This document shows positions 28,048-36,897 of a stretch of DNA of 64,000 bases, piece after piece. A model generated the notes under the pieces. It searched no databases and was not told the origin of the DNA. It worked only from the letters and a program-made list of their open reading frames with translations. Numbering within the stretch: the first letter of the stretch is position 1; every line of letters starts with the position of its first letter. Source of the DNA: Streptomyces lucensis JCM 4490 (GTDB lineage: Bacteria > Actinomycetota > Actinomycetes > Streptomycetales > Streptomycetaceae); contig NZ_BMUE01000016.1 of NCBI RefSeq assembly GCF_014650035.1, forward strand, positions 62,001 to 126,000, given 5' to 3'. The position numbers and the translations under genes are program-made.

Positions 28048-28957
28048 GGCTGTGCGAGTGCCCCCCGTGATGGTGGTGCCCGTGCCCGTGGTCGCCGTCG
28101 TCGTCCGGGTGGAAGTGCGGCTGCTGCGGCAGCCCCACCTTGTCCTCGAAGCCCGGCAGCGCGATCCGGTACACGCACGAGTCGCAGTTCATGCGCAGAT
28201 CGCCCTTTACGGCCTCCTCGTACCGCTCCAGCACCAGGTCCAGCAGCTCCGGCTCGGGCCCGATGACGTCGGCCGACCGCACCTCCGTCTCCGGGTGCGC
28301 GGCCGCCCACTCCCCGGTCTGCCGGCGCACCCGGTCCGGCAGGATGCCGGTGAACAGGAAGTAGGGCAGGACGACGATCCGCCGCGCGCCCAGCCTCGCG
28401 CACCGGTCCAGGCCGCTCGGCACGTCCGGCGCCGCCAGCGACACGAACGCCGTCTCCACCGACGCGTATCCGCGGCCCTCCCACAGCAGCCGCGCCGCCT
28501 TGTACACCTCGGCGTTGGCGTCGGGGTCGGTGGACCCGCGCCCGACCAGCAGCACGGTGACGTCCGAGCGGTCCCCTGGCGTGCCGCCGAGCGCCTCGTC
28601 CAACCGCCGCTCCAGCACCTCCAGCAGCGCCGGATGCGGGCCGAGCGGACGGCCGTAGGTGTACGAGATGCCCGGGTGCCGCTCCTTCTCGCGGGCCAGC
28701 GCCGCCGGGATGTCTCCCTTGGCGTGCCCGGCGGACACCAGCATCAGCGGCACCGCCGCGAACCGGCGCACGCCCCGCTCGACCAGTTCGGCGACGGCCT
28801 CGCCCAGCGGCGGCGGGGACAGCTCGATGAAGCCGCCCGCGACGGGCAGGCCGGGCCGGCGGCGCCCCAGTTCCCGTACGAAGTCGCGGAACGCCTCGGC
28901 TCCGGCGTCGTCCCGGGTGCCGTGGCCGGCGATGAGCAGGGCGGGCGGGGTGGTCAC
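28037..28957 (-). CDS. cbiX: Sirohydrochlorin cobaltochelatase CbiX, long form with metal-binding tail
   Basis: The 306-residue protein begins LIAGHGTRDDAGAEAF, with the chelatase active-site histidine, and has a second CbiX-type half (VTVLLVGRGSTDPDANAEVYK). Near residue 255 it has the MxCxxC motif (MNCDSC) and it ends in a tail of about 20 residues that is mostly His, Gly and Asp; both features are known from CbiX-long enzymes that bind an iron-sulfur cluster and store metal. It inserts Co(II) early in the pathway. The start overlaps the cobH stop (ATGA). Confidence 0.92.
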   Translation of the reverse strand: MTTPPALLIAGHGTRDDAGAEAFRDFVRELGRRRPGLPVAGGFIELSPPPLGEAVAELVERGVRRFAAVPLMLVSAGHAKGDIPAALAREKERHPGISYTYGRPLGPHPALLEVLERRLDEALGGTPGDRSDVTVLLVGRGSTDPDANAEVYKAARLLWEGRGYASVETAFVSLAAPDVPSGLDRCARLGARRIVVLPYFLFTGILPDRVRRQTGEWAAAHPETEVRSADVIGPEPELLDLVLERYEEAVKGDLRMNCDSCVYRIALPGFEDKVGLPQQPHFHPDDDGDHGHGHHHHGGHSHSHAH

Positions 28958-29541
28958 GAGATCTCCTCAGACGAAGTGGGGTGGTACAGCAGGGCGTTGA
29001 GCGCGGCGGCGGCGACCGCCGAGCCGCCCTTCTCGGACACGTTGCTCACGGCGGGCAGCCCGCTCGCGCGCAACGCCTCCTTCGACTCGGCCGCGCCGAC
29101 GAAGCCGACGGGAAGGCCGATGACGAGTGCGGGGGAGGCGTCCAGGGTCAGCAGCTCCTCCAGGGCGGTCGGCGCGCAGCCGATCACCCACAGGGCGCCC
29201 GGCCCGACCTGCTCGTACGCCAGCCGTACCGCGTGCGCCGAACGGGTCAGCCCCGGACCGGACACGGCTTCCCCGAGCCGGCAGACGGTCTCGCGCCGGG
29301 TGATGCCGGCCGCGACCATCTCCACGTCCACCACGACGGGCGCCCCGGCGTGCAGCGCCGCGTGCGCCTTGACCAGGTCGTCCTCGTCCATGACGAGATC
29401 GGTCGCGTACTCCAGGTCGGCGGCGGAGTGGATGACCCGCTCCACCACCGCCCGGGTCAGCGGCGGGAAGTGCGAGGTGTCCAGGCGGGCGCGCAGCCGC
29501 CGGAAGGACTCCTGCTCGATGGGGTGGACCACTCGGTTCAC
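28954..29541 (-). CDS. cobH: Precorrin-8X methylmutase CobH
   Basis: The 195-residue enzyme moves the C-11 methyl to C-12 to make hydrogenobyrinate (or the cobalt form). It has the typical start YxxxPIExxSF (VHPIEQESFRRLR), the active-site histidine in RVIHSAADLEYATDLV, and the conserved PVGFVGAAESKEAL near residue 145. The length is slightly short but within family range. It overlaps both neighbours by 4 bp. Confidence 0.95.
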   Translation of the reverse strand: MNRVVHPIEQESFRRLRARLDTSHFPPLTRAVVERVIHSAADLEYATDLVMDEDDLVKAHAALHAGAPVVVDVEMVAAGITRRETVCRLGEAVSGPGLTRSAHAVRLAYEQVGPGALWVIGCAPTALEELLTLDASPALVIGLPVGFVGAAESKEALRASGLPAVSNVSEKGGSAVAAAALNALLYHPTSSEEIS

Positions 29542-31220
29542 TGGGCGCCCTCCTGCCAGCGGTAGCCGCGCGGGGTCACCATGCGGCCCGCGATGTTCCG
29601 GGTCGCGGTGTTGCCCACGGTCACGACCGTCATCATGTCGACCGTCGCCGGGTCAAGCGCGGCGAGTGTCGTCACCCTGCTCGACTCGTCCGGCCGCGAG
29701 GCGTTGCGGACGACGCCGACCGGGGTGGCCGGCTCCCGGTGCCCGGCGAGGATGTCCAGCGCCTTGGGCAGCTGCCAGTCCCGGCCACGGGAACGCGGGT
29801 TGTAGAAGGTCACCACGATGTCCGCCTCGGCCGCCGCGCGCACCCGGCGCTCGATGACCTCCCACGGCGTGTGCAGGTCGGACAGGCTGATGGACACGTG
29901 GTCGTGACCCAGCGGCGCCCCCAGGACCGCCCCGGCGGCCAGCGCGGCCGTCACCCCGGGCACCCCGACCACGTCGATGTCGTCGGAGGCCTCGGCGAGC
30001 GCGGGGGACGCCATGGCGTACACGCCCGCGTCCCCGCTGCCGATCAGCGCCACCGCGTGCCCGCGCCGGGCCTCGGCGACGGCGGTGCGGGCCCGCTCCT
30101 CCTCCGCGCCGAGCCCCGACTCCAGCACCCGGGTGCCGGGCCGCAGCAGGTCGCGGATCTGGTCCACGTACTGGTCGAGACCGACCAGTACCGACGCCCG
30201 CCGCAGTTCGGCCGCCGCGCGCGGGGTGAGCAGGTCCCGGGCGCCGGGCCCGAGCCCCACCACGGCGAGCCGGCCGCGCCCCGGACGCCTGACGACGGCA
30301 CAGGTGGCCATCGCGGGCCGGGCCGCCGACTTCCGCTTGGGCACGAGGAGTTCGCCACCGCGCAGCAGGGCGGCGGCCTCGGCGACCGACGGGGTGCCGA
30401 CGGCCGCGAGCGGTGCGCCGGACGGGTTCGGCACGTCCACGGCGGCCAGCTCCGCGGCGGAGTACGTCACCAGGGGCACCCCGAGCCGCCCGGCGGCCTC
30501 GACGATGCCGGGCTCCCCGGCCTTGGCGTCCACGGTGGCCAGCTCGGCCACGGATCGCTGCGACAGGCCCGCCTCCCGCAGCGCCTCCTCGACCAGAGCG
30601 AGGACCTCCTCGGCCGGCGCGCCCTTCGAGGCGCCGACCCCGACCACGAGCGACGGCGGCCGCAGCAGCACCTCCCGGTCGCCCGGCGCGACGGCCCGGT
30701 CGGTGAGCCGGACCGTGTACGCCCCCCGCGGCGCGGTCGGCAGCGGCGGCAGCGGCCACGGCACCTCGGCCTCCAGCACGACCGGTTCGCCGTCCAGCAG
30801 CGCCCGCGAGACCCCGGCGACCGCACCCTCGTACGGCAGCCCGAGCGTGTCCAGGGCCGCCAGCCCGACGGAGTCGGTCGCGGTCGTCACCACCGGCTCG
30901 GCGCCGAGCGACTCCCCGACCTCGCGGGCCAGTTCGTTGGCGCCGCCGCCGTGCCCGCCGACCAGGGACACCGCGAACCGGCCGCCCTCGTCCACGCACA
31001 CCACACCCGGGTCGGCCGCCTTGTCGCCGAGCAGCGGCGCGAGCAGCCGTACCACCGCCCCGGTCGCGAGGAAGCACACCAGCTGCTCGCACTCCCCGAA
31101 CGCGGCCCGTACGGCCTCGCCGACGGGACCCTCGTACACCCGGGTGCGGTCCGGCCACGCCGCGGCCAGCCGGTCCCGCGCCGCCGCCCCCGCCGCGGTG
31201 GCGGAAATGAGGCCGATCAC
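29538..31220 (-). CDS. cobJ: Fused CbiG / precorrin-3B C17-methyltransferase CobJ
   Basis: The 560-residue protein has two parts. Residues 1 to about 290 match CbiG (cobalt-precorrin-5A hydrolase; SLVGGHGGGANELAREV near residue 85, VGVGASKGAPAEEV near 205). From about 315 it is a SAM-dependent tetrapyrrole methylase (AVVGLGPGARDLLTPRA, SGDAGVYAMASP, YNPRSRGRDWQLPKA) of the CobJ/CbiH type, which contracts the ring and methylates C-17. The fusion is common in actinobacteria. It starts at ATG 31220, overlapping the cobL stop by 4 bp. Confidence 0.94.
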   Translation of the reverse strand: MIGLISATAAGAAARDRLAAAWPDRTRVYEGPVGEAVRAAFGECEQLVCFLATGAVVRLLAPLLGDKAADPGVVCVDEGGRFAVSLVGGHGGGANELAREVGESLGAEPVVTTATDSVGLAALDTLGLPYEGAVAGVSRALLDGEPVVLEAEVPWPLPPLPTAPRGAYTVRLTDRAVAPGDREVLLRPPSLVVGVGASKGAPAEEVLALVEEALREAGLSQRSVAELATVDAKAGEPGIVEAAGRLGVPLVTYSAAELAAVDVPNPSGAPLAAVGTPSVAEAAALLRGGELLVPKRKSAARPAMATCAVVRRPGRGRLAVVGLGPGARDLLTPRAAAELRRASVLVGLDQYVDQIRDLLRPGTRVLESGLGAEEERARTAVAEARRGHAVALIGSGDAGVYAMASPALAEASDDIDVVGVPGVTAALAAGAVLGAPLGHDHVSISLSDLHTPWEVIERRVRAAAEADIVVTFYNPRSRGRDWQLPKALDILAGHREPATPVGVVRNASRPDESSRVTTLAALDPATVDMMTVVTVGNTATRNIAGRMVTPRGYRWQEGAQ

Positions 31221-32452
31221 TGGTCAACTCCTTCTCTCGGTACCGGGGTTCTCAAGCCCCAGAGCAGAAACACGGGATTGGTGGCCGCGAGCCGGGTCAC
31301 GTCACCCGGCAGCGGCGCGAGCCGCGAGGACTGCAGCAGCACCCCGTCGCAGGCGAACCCGGCGGCCGTCAGCGCCTCGCGCACCGCCGGCACCCGGTCC
31401 AGCGCGGCCAGCGCCACCACCACGCTCCGCCGCGCCCGCCGCGCGCAGGCGGTGACGATCGCGGGCAGCTCACGCCCCCCGCCGCCGACGAACACCGCGT
31501 CCGGATCGTCCGCCAGCCCCGACAGGGCGTCCGGCGCCGAGCCGTGCACCACGCGCACGTCCACGCCGTGGGCCCGCGCGTTGGCGCGGACCCGCTCCAC
31601 CCCGTCCGGGGTCTTCTCGACGGCGACGACGGCCGCCCCGAACCGCGCGCACTCCACCGCCACCGAGCCCGAGCCGGCGCCCACGTCCCACACCAGATCG
31701 CCCGGCCGCGGACCCAGCCGGGCCAGGGCCAGCGCCCGCACCTCGAACTTGGTGATCATCGAGTCCCGGTGGGCGAAGCCGCCCTCGTCCAGCGCCCACC
31801 CGCCGGGGTGCGCGGCCGGCCCGGCGACCGTCCGCACCGCGCCCAGGGCGCGTGCCTCGTCCAGGCAGAGCACCACGCTCACCGCCGTGCCCCAGTCCCG
31901 GGCCGCCGCCTCGGCGGGCGTCACGCGCTCCACCCGCTCCCGCGCCGGATCGCCGAGCGCGCTCGCCACGACCAGGACACGCCCGTCGGGCAGCGCGGCG
32001 CCCAGCTCGGCCGGCCCGGCCCCCGGCCCGGTCAGCACCGCCACCTTCGGGTGCGCCCGGCAGACGTTGACCGCCGTCCGCACGTCCCGGCCATGGGCGC
32101 TGACCACGACCGCGTCGTCCCAGGGCAGCCCGATCCGGGCGAACGCCGTGGCCACCGAGGACACACCGGGCAGCACCCGCAGCGCACCGGCCCCGAACCG
32201 CTCGGCCAGCGCCCGCACGATCCCGAAGAACCCCGGATCCCCGGAGGCCAGCACGACCACCGGCAGCTCCTTGCCGACGTACCGGGCGACCGTGTCCAGG
32301 GCGGGCGCCAGCGGGCCGAGCACCACCCGCTCGGCGCCCTCCGGCAGCCGCGCGGCGTCCAGGTGCCGGCGCCCGCCGACCACCAGAGCCGCCCCGGCGA
32401 GCACGTCGTCCGCGACCGGCGCCCCGGTCCCCGTGCCGACGACCGTGATCAA
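31217..32452 (-). CDS. cobL: Precorrin-6Y C5,15-methyltransferase (decarboxylating) CobL
   Basis: The 411-residue enzyme has an N-terminal tetrapyrrole methylase half (VLASGDPGFFGIVRAL, VLPGVSSVATAFARIGLPWDDA). Its C-terminal CbiT-type half (about 235-411) has the SAM motif VWDVGAGSGSVAVECA. It methylates C-5 and C-15 and decarboxylates C-12. The start is a TTG at 32452 that overlaps the cobM stop (TTGA), with GGGGG six bases upstream; the longer frame is an antisense-like shadow within cobM. Confidence 0.94.
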   Translation of the reverse strand: MITVVGTGTGAPVADDVLAGAALVVGGRRHLDAARLPEGAERVVLGPLAPALDTVARYVGKELPVVVLASGDPGFFGIVRALAERFGAGALRVLPGVSSVATAFARIGLPWDDAVVVSAHGRDVRTAVNVCRAHPKVAVLTGPGAGPAELGAALPDGRVLVVASALGDPARERVERVTPAEAAARDWGTAVSVVLCLDEARALGAVRTVAGPAAHPGGWALDEGGFAHRDSMITKFEVRALALARLGPRPGDLVWDVGAGSGSVAVECARFGAAVVAVEKTPDGVERVRANARAHGVDVRVVHGSAPDALSGLADDPDAVFVGGGGRELPAIVTACARRARRSVVVALAALDRVPAVREALTAAGFACDGVLLQSSRLAPLPGDVTRLAATNPVFLLWGLRTPVPREGVDQ

Positions 32453-33267
32453 CTGCTCGCCCCCCGCTCGCGCAGCGCCCGCCGGGCCTGCGGGTCGGCC
32501 TTGCGGTACCCGTGGAAGTGCCCCGGGTGGTACAGGTGCGACCGGGTGCCGTGCGCGTCCAGCGCCGGGCCCACCAGGAACAGCGTGTGCTTCCAGAGCT
32601 TGTGCTCCTTGACCGTCTCCTCCAGCGTGCCGATCGTGCACCTGACGACCAGCTCCTCGGGCCAGGTCGCCTGGTACGCGACGACGACGGGGGTGTCGGT
32701 CGGATAGCCGCCCTCCAGCAGCTCGCGCACCAGCTGCCCGCTGCGCGCCGCCGACAGGAAGATCGCCATGGTGGTGCCGTGCCGGGCGAACTCGCGGACC
32801 TCCTCACCGGGCGGCATCGGCGTCTTGCCCCCGCCCAGCCGGGTGAGCACGACGGACTGCGCGACCTCCGGGATCGTCAGCTCGCGCCGCGCCAGCGCGG
32901 CCACCGCCGAGAACGACGACACGCCCGGCACGACCTCCGTCGCGATCCCGAGCCGCGCACACCGGTCCAGCTGCTCCTGGGTGCCGCCCCACAGAGCCGG
33001 GTCGCCGGAGTGGATGCGGGCGACCTTCAGTCCCTCGGCGTGGGCACGCTCGTAGACGGCGACGACGTCCTCCAGGGACATGGCGGCCGAGTCCAGGACC
33101 TCCGCGTCCCCGCGCGCGTGCTCGAGGACCTCCGCCTGGACCAGGCTGGCCGCCCAGATCACCACGTCCGCCTCGGCGATCGCGCGCGCGGCACGGAACG
33201 TCAGCAGGTCGGCGGCGCCGGGGCCGGCACCGACGAACGTCACCTTGCCGGTGGGGGCATCGGCCAT
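32449..33267 (-). CDS. cobM: Precorrin-4 C11-methyltransferase CobM
   Basis: The 272-residue SAM-dependent methylase starts KVTFVGAGPGAADLLTFRAARAI and has RIHSGDPALWGGTQEQ and EVVPGVSSFSAVAALARRELT, all standard for CobM/CbiF. It is the first gene of the second cobalamin run and is divergent from the ZIP transporter. A possible promoter, TTGATT-N16-TATGAG, lies just upstream on the minus strand, and GAGAGGA is its ribosome site. Confidence 0.95.
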   Translation of the reverse strand: MADAPTGKVTFVGAGPGAADLLTFRAARAIAEADVVIWAASLVQAEVLEHARGDAEVLDSAAMSLEDVVAVYERAHAEGLKVARIHSGDPALWGGTQEQLDRCARLGIATEVVPGVSSFSAVAALARRELTIPEVAQSVVLTRLGGGKTPMPPGEEVREFARHGTTMAIFLSAARSGQLVRELLEGGYPTDTPVVVAYQATWPEELVVRCTIGTLEETVKEHKLWKHTLFLVGPALDAHGTRSHLYHPGHFHGYRKADPQARRALRERGASS

Positions 33268-33277
33268 GGGAAGGGTC

Positions 33278-33305
33278 CTCTCATACGGGAAAGCAAGACG
33301 GAATC
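33278..33305 (-). promoter_or_regulatory. Possible cobM promoter
   Basis: On the minus strand, TTGATT then 16 bases then TATGAG fits a vegetative promoter shape about 10-40 bp before cobM. No B12-box motif (GCCACTG, or AGCCAGGAACTC) is present in the 117-bp gap to the ZIP gene, so this run is not obviously under its own riboswitch. A GGCGCC pair near 33338-33361 could form a hairpin in the ZIP leader. Confidence 0.35.
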
Positions 33306-33384
33306 AAGCGGAATGTCAGGGTCTGGGGGAGTGCGGACGGCGCCGGATGTGCGCGAAGGCGCCTCCATCGGATAGCAAGGGCCT

Positions 33385-34116
33385 ATGGCGGTCTTCGTCG
33401 CGCTCGGCGCGTTCCTGATGACGCTGGCCGGCGGCTGGACGGCGCAGCGTGTGACCGACCGCAGGCATCTCGTCCTCGGCCTGGCCGGCGGACTGATGCT
33501 GGGCGTGGTCGGCCTCGACCTGCTGCCGGAGGCACTGCGGGCGACGGGCCGCGAGGTGTTCGGGGTGCCGGCGGCCCTGCTGCTGTTCGTGGCCGGATTC
33601 CTGCTGGCCCATCTGGTGGAACGCACCCTCGCCGCCCGGCAGGCGCCGCACGGCGGCGCCGAGGGACACCAGCACCGGACGCCCGAGGTCGGCCTTACCG
33701 CCGCCGGCGCCATGGTGGGCCACAGCGCCATGGACGGTGTGGCCATCGGCGCGGCCTTCCAGGTGGGCGGAGGCATGGGCGCGTCGGTCGCGCTCGCCGT
33801 CATCGCGCACGACTTCGCCGACGGCTTCAACACCTTCACCCTCACGAGCCTGTACGGCAACGCGCGCCGCCGGGCGATAGGCATGCTGGTGGCCGACGCC
33901 TGCGCACCCCTCGTGGGCGCGCTGTCGACCGCCTTCTTCCGCATCCCCGAACCGGTCCTCGGCGGCTACCTCGGCCTCTTCGGCGGCGTACTGCTCTACC
34001 TCGCCGCCGCCGAGATCCTCCCCGAGGCGCACCACGAGCACCCCGCCCGCTCCACCCTGCTGTGCACGGTGGCGGGCGCCGCGTTCATCTGGCTGGTGGT
34101 CGGCCTCTCCGGCTGA
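33385..34116 (+). CDS. ZIP-family divalent metal transporter
   Basis: The 243-residue polytopic protein has about seven membrane helices, a His-containing cytoplasmic loop (GGAEGHQHRTPE) and the ZIP transport-site motifs HSAMDGVAIGAAF in helix IV and HDFADGFN in helix V. Such proteins import Zn(II), Fe(II) or Co(II). It is the only plus-strand gene within the cobalamin cluster, between cobI and cobM, so cobalt supply is an attractive guess. Sequence alone cannot fix the metal. It is convergent with cobI, 14 bp apart. Confidence 0.9.
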   Translation: MAVFVALGAFLMTLAGGWTAQRVTDRRHLVLGLAGGLMLGVVGLDLLPEALRATGREVFGVPAALLLFVAGFLLAHLVERTLAARQAPHGGAEGHQHRTPEVGLTAAGAMVGHSAMDGVAIGAAFQVGGGMGASVALAVIAHDFADGFNTFTLTSLYGNARRRAIGMLVADACAPLVGALSTAFFRIPEPVLGGYLGLFGGVLLYLAAAEILPEAHHEHPARSTLLCTVAGAAFIWLVVGLSG

Positions 34117-34130
34117 GCGCGGGCCCGGCG

Positions 34131-34862
34131 TCACAGCTTCCCGCCCCGCCCGCCGTCGCGCCGCGGCGGCGCGATCAGCGTCGACAGGTACGGCAGCGGC
34201 GTCCCCTGAAGCTCGGCGGCCGGCCGCACCGACTCCTCCGGCAGACCCAGCGCCGACCCCCACACGGCGTCCCCGAGCCGCCCGGTCTCCCGCAACGCCT
34301 CGGCTACCTCGGCGGCCTGCCGCCCGAACTTGTACGCCACGACGGTGCCCGGCCCGGCCAGCGCCTCCTTGAGCACGGCCGACCCCGCCGTCACCGGCAC
34401 CAGCGTCAGCGGCTCCGTCCCCTCGGTCAGCACGGCACCCGAGCGCGCCGCCAGGTCCTGCATGGCGGTGATCCCGGGCACCGTCTCCACCGCGAGCCCC
34501 GGCACCAGCTCCCCGACGGTCTGGGCGAGATAGGTGAACGTCGAGTACACGTTCGGGTCGCCGATGGTGGCGAAGGCGACGCTCCCGTGCCGCCGCAGCA
34601 GCTCCGCGACCCGCTCGCCCGCCGCGTCCCAGGCGGCCTCGCGCCGCGCCCGGTCGGTCCGCTCGTTCAGCGCGAACACCACCCGCAGCACCTTCTCCGC
34701 GGGCACGTAGTGGAGCACGGTCGCCTCGGCCCGCCCCCGCTCGCCCGTGTCCATCACCGGTACGACGACGACGTCGGCGGCACGCAGCGCGTTGACCCCC
34801 TTGACGGTCACCAGCTCCGGGTCACCGGGACCGACCCCGACTCCGACCAGCCTGCTGCTCAT
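34131..34862 (-). CDS. cobI: Precorrin-2 C20-methyltransferase CobI
   Basis: The 243-residue tetrapyrrole methylase begins LVGVGVGPGDPELVTVKGVNAL and has FATIGDPNVYSTFTYLA and VETVPGITAMQDLAARSG, standard for CobI/CbiL. It methylates C-20 of precorrin-2 (or the cobalt form). ATG 34862 overlaps the cobB stop. It is the last gene of the riboswitch-led operon. Confidence 0.95.
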   Translation of the reverse strand: MSSRLVGVGVGPGDPELVTVKGVNALRAADVVVVPVMDTGERGRAEATVLHYVPAEKVLRVVFALNERTDRARREAAWDAAGERVAELLRRHGSVAFATIGDPNVYSTFTYLAQTVGELVPGLAVETVPGITAMQDLAARSGAVLTEGTEPLTLVPVTAGSAVLKEALAGPGTVVAYKFGRQAAEVAEALRETGRLGDAVWGSALGLPEESVRPAAELQGTPLPYLSTLIAPPRRDGGRGGKL

Positions 34863-36301
34863 GACGTCCGGCACCTCTCCACGAACCGACGGGCCACACC
34901 GGGCTCGGACGCCCAGTGCGTGTGCAGGTAACTCGCGTGCACGCCCTGCTGTACGAAACCTTCGACCCGCCGGGCGGGGGCGGTGATCCCCCAGGCGGGA
35001 GCCGCGCCGGCGCCGGGCTCGACGACGGTGCGGTGGAACTCGTGACCCCGCATCCGCGTCCCGGCCGCAGCCAGCGCGCTGTCCCCGACGGCCACGGCGT
35101 CCCGGTAGCCGAGGGTCAGCCGTTCGCCCATGCGGGCGCCGGCGTCCAGCACCCCGCACATGGGCTGCCCGTCCAGCTCACGGCACAGGTACAGCAGCCC
35201 GGCACACTCGGCGGCGACGGGGGCGCCGCTCAGCGCGAGGCCGGCGACGGCCCTGCGCAGCGGCTCGTTGGCGGACAGCTCGGCGGCGTACACCTCCGGG
35301 AAGCCGCCCCCGATGACCAGCCCGGCCGTACCCTCGGGCAGCCGCTCGTCCCGGAGCGGATCGAAGACCACGACCTGGGCCCCCGCCGCCGCGAGCAGCT
35401 CGGTGTGCTCGGCGTAGGAGAAGGTGAAGGCTTCCCCACCGGCAACAGCCACAACCGGCCCGTCCGGCGCTTGGGGACGAGGCCCTGCGGGCTGCTCCCG
35501 GGGGTCCGGGGGCGCCGCCCCCGGGGACGGGACGGGAAGGGGCGGCGGGGGCGAGGAGGCCAGGACGTCAGCGGCGTCCCAGCCCGCACCCGGCAACGCG
35601 CCGGCACTGCGCGCCAGCGCCATCAGGGCGTCCAGATCGCATCCCGCCAGGACCTGCGCCGCCATCGCCCCGACGGAGTCGACGGCGGCGGCACGCCGCT
35701 CGGCGACGGGCACCAGCCCGAGGTGCCGCGACGGCGTGTCCACCTGCGGCACCCGCCGCAGCACCCCCAGGACCGGCACCCCGGCCGAGTCCAGCGCCTC
35801 CCGCAGCAGCGTTTCGTGCCGGTCCGAGGCGACCTTGTTCAGGATCACGCCCCCGACCCGCACCTCGGGGTCCCAGGACGCGAACCCGTGCACCAGCGCC
35901 GCCACCGACCGCGACTGCGAGGACGCGTCCACGACCAGCACCACCGGCGCCCGCAGCAGCTTGGCGACATGGGCCGTGGACGCGAGTTCGCCCTGGCCCG
36001 CCGCGCCGTCGTACAGCCCCATCACGCCCTCGACCACGGCCAGGTCACAGCCCCGTGCCCCGTGCATGAACAGCGGAGCGACCAGCTCCGGCCCGCACAG
36101 GTACGCGTCGAGGTTGCGCCCCACCCGCCCGGTCGCGAGCGCGTGGTACCCGGGGTCGATGTAGTCCGGCCCGACCTTGTGCGGGGACACGGCGAGCCCC
36201 CGCGCGGCGAACGCGGCCATCAGCCCCGTGGCCACGGTGGTCTTGCCGCTGCCCGAGGAGGGCGCGGCGACGACCAGCCGGGGCACCGGCGAGCAGGTCA
36301 C
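34859..36301 (-). CDS. cobB: Cobyrinate/hydrogenobyrinate a,c-diamide synthase CobB
   Basis: The 480-residue amidase has an N-terminal ATPase domain with P-loop APSSGSGKTT and KVGPDYIDPGYH, and a C-terminal type 1 glutaminase domain with the nucleophile cysteine in AAECAGLLYLC and the His in VHASYLHTHW. It amidates side chains a and c using glutamine and ATP. A Pro/Ala-rich low-complexity stretch of about 40 residues separates the two domains. The start is GTG 36301, overlapping the cobO stop. Confidence 0.94.
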   Translation of the reverse strand: MTCSPVPRLVVAAPSSGSGKTTVATGLMAAFAARGLAVSPHKVGPDYIDPGYHALATGRVGRNLDAYLCGPELVAPLFMHGARGCDLAVVEGVMGLYDGAAGQGELASTAHVAKLLRAPVVLVVDASSQSRSVAALVHGFASWDPEVRVGGVILNKVASDRHETLLREALDSAGVPVLGVLRRVPQVDTPSRHLGLVPVAERRAAAVDSVGAMAAQVLAGCDLDALMALARSAGALPGAGWDAADVLASSPPPPLPVPSPGAAPPDPREQPAGPRPQAPDGPVVAVAGGEAFTFSYAEHTELLAAAGAQVVVFDPLRDERLPEGTAGLVIGGGFPEVYAAELSANEPLRRAVAGLALSGAPVAAECAGLLYLCRELDGQPMCGVLDAGARMGERLTLGYRDAVAVGDSALAAAGTRMRGHEFHRTVVEPGAGAAPAWGITAPARRVEGFVQQGVHASYLHTHWASEPGVARRFVERCRTS

Positions 36302-36897
36302 CACTCGATGCCCTTCTGGCCCTTCTGGCCGGCGTCCATCGGGTGCTTGACCTTGGACATGTCGGTCACCAGGTCGGCGAGGTCCACCAGCTCCGGCGGC
36401 GCGTTCCGCCCGGTGACGACGACGTGCTGGGTGCCCGGCCGGTTGCGCAGCACCTCGACGACCTCGGCGGTGTCCACCCACCCCCAGTGCATCGGGTACG
36501 CGAACTCGTCCAGCACGTAGAGCCGGTACGTCTCGGCGGCCAGGTCCCGCTTGACCTGCTCCCAGCCCTCCCGGGCCTTCTCCTCGTTGTCCATCTGCGC
36601 GTCGCGCTGGACCCAGGACCAGCCCTCGCCCATCTTGTGCCAGTCGACGGTGCCGCCCTCGCCGGAGGCGCCGAGCACGCGCAGCGCGTTCTCCTCGCCG
36701 ACCCTCCACTTCGCGGACTTGACGAACTGGAACACCCCGATCGGCCACCCCTGGTTCCAGGCGCGCAGCGCCAGTCCGAAGGCGGCGGTGGACTTGCCCT
36801 TGCCGACGCCGGTGTGCACGACCACCAGCGGACGGTTGCGTCGCTGACGGGTCGTCAGACCGTCGTCCGGTACGACACTCGGCTGCCCCTGCGGCAT
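36298..36897 (-). CDS. cobO: Cob(I)yrinic acid a,c-diamide adenosyltransferase CobO
   Basis: The 199-residue enzyme of the CobA/CobO/BtuR family has the P-loop GVGKGKSTAAFGLALRAW near residue 33 and YVLDEFAYPMHWG near residue 128. It transfers the 5'-deoxyadenosyl group from ATP to Co(I). Its ATG overlaps the TAA of the chelatase gene by one base. Confidence 0.96.
   Translation of the reverse strand: MPQGQPSVVPDDGLTTRQRRNRPLVVVHTGVGKGKSTAAFGLALRAWNQGWPIGVFQFVKSAKWRVGEENALRVLGASGEGGTVDWHKMGEGWSWVQRDAQMDNEEKAREGWEQVKRDLAAETYRLYVLDEFAYPMHWGWVDTAEVVEVLRNRPGTQHVVVTGRNAPPELVDLADLVTDMSKVKHPMDAGQKGQKGIEW

Noticed and set aside
33268..33384. Second B12 riboswitch before cobM
   Set aside because: No GCCACTG box or AGCCAGGAACTC element is present on either strand, and the gap is too short for a full riboswitch.
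36298..36301. Frameshift or fused gene between cobO and cobB
   Set aside because: The 4-bp GTGA overlap is the usual stop/start arrangement in this operon and both proteins are full length.
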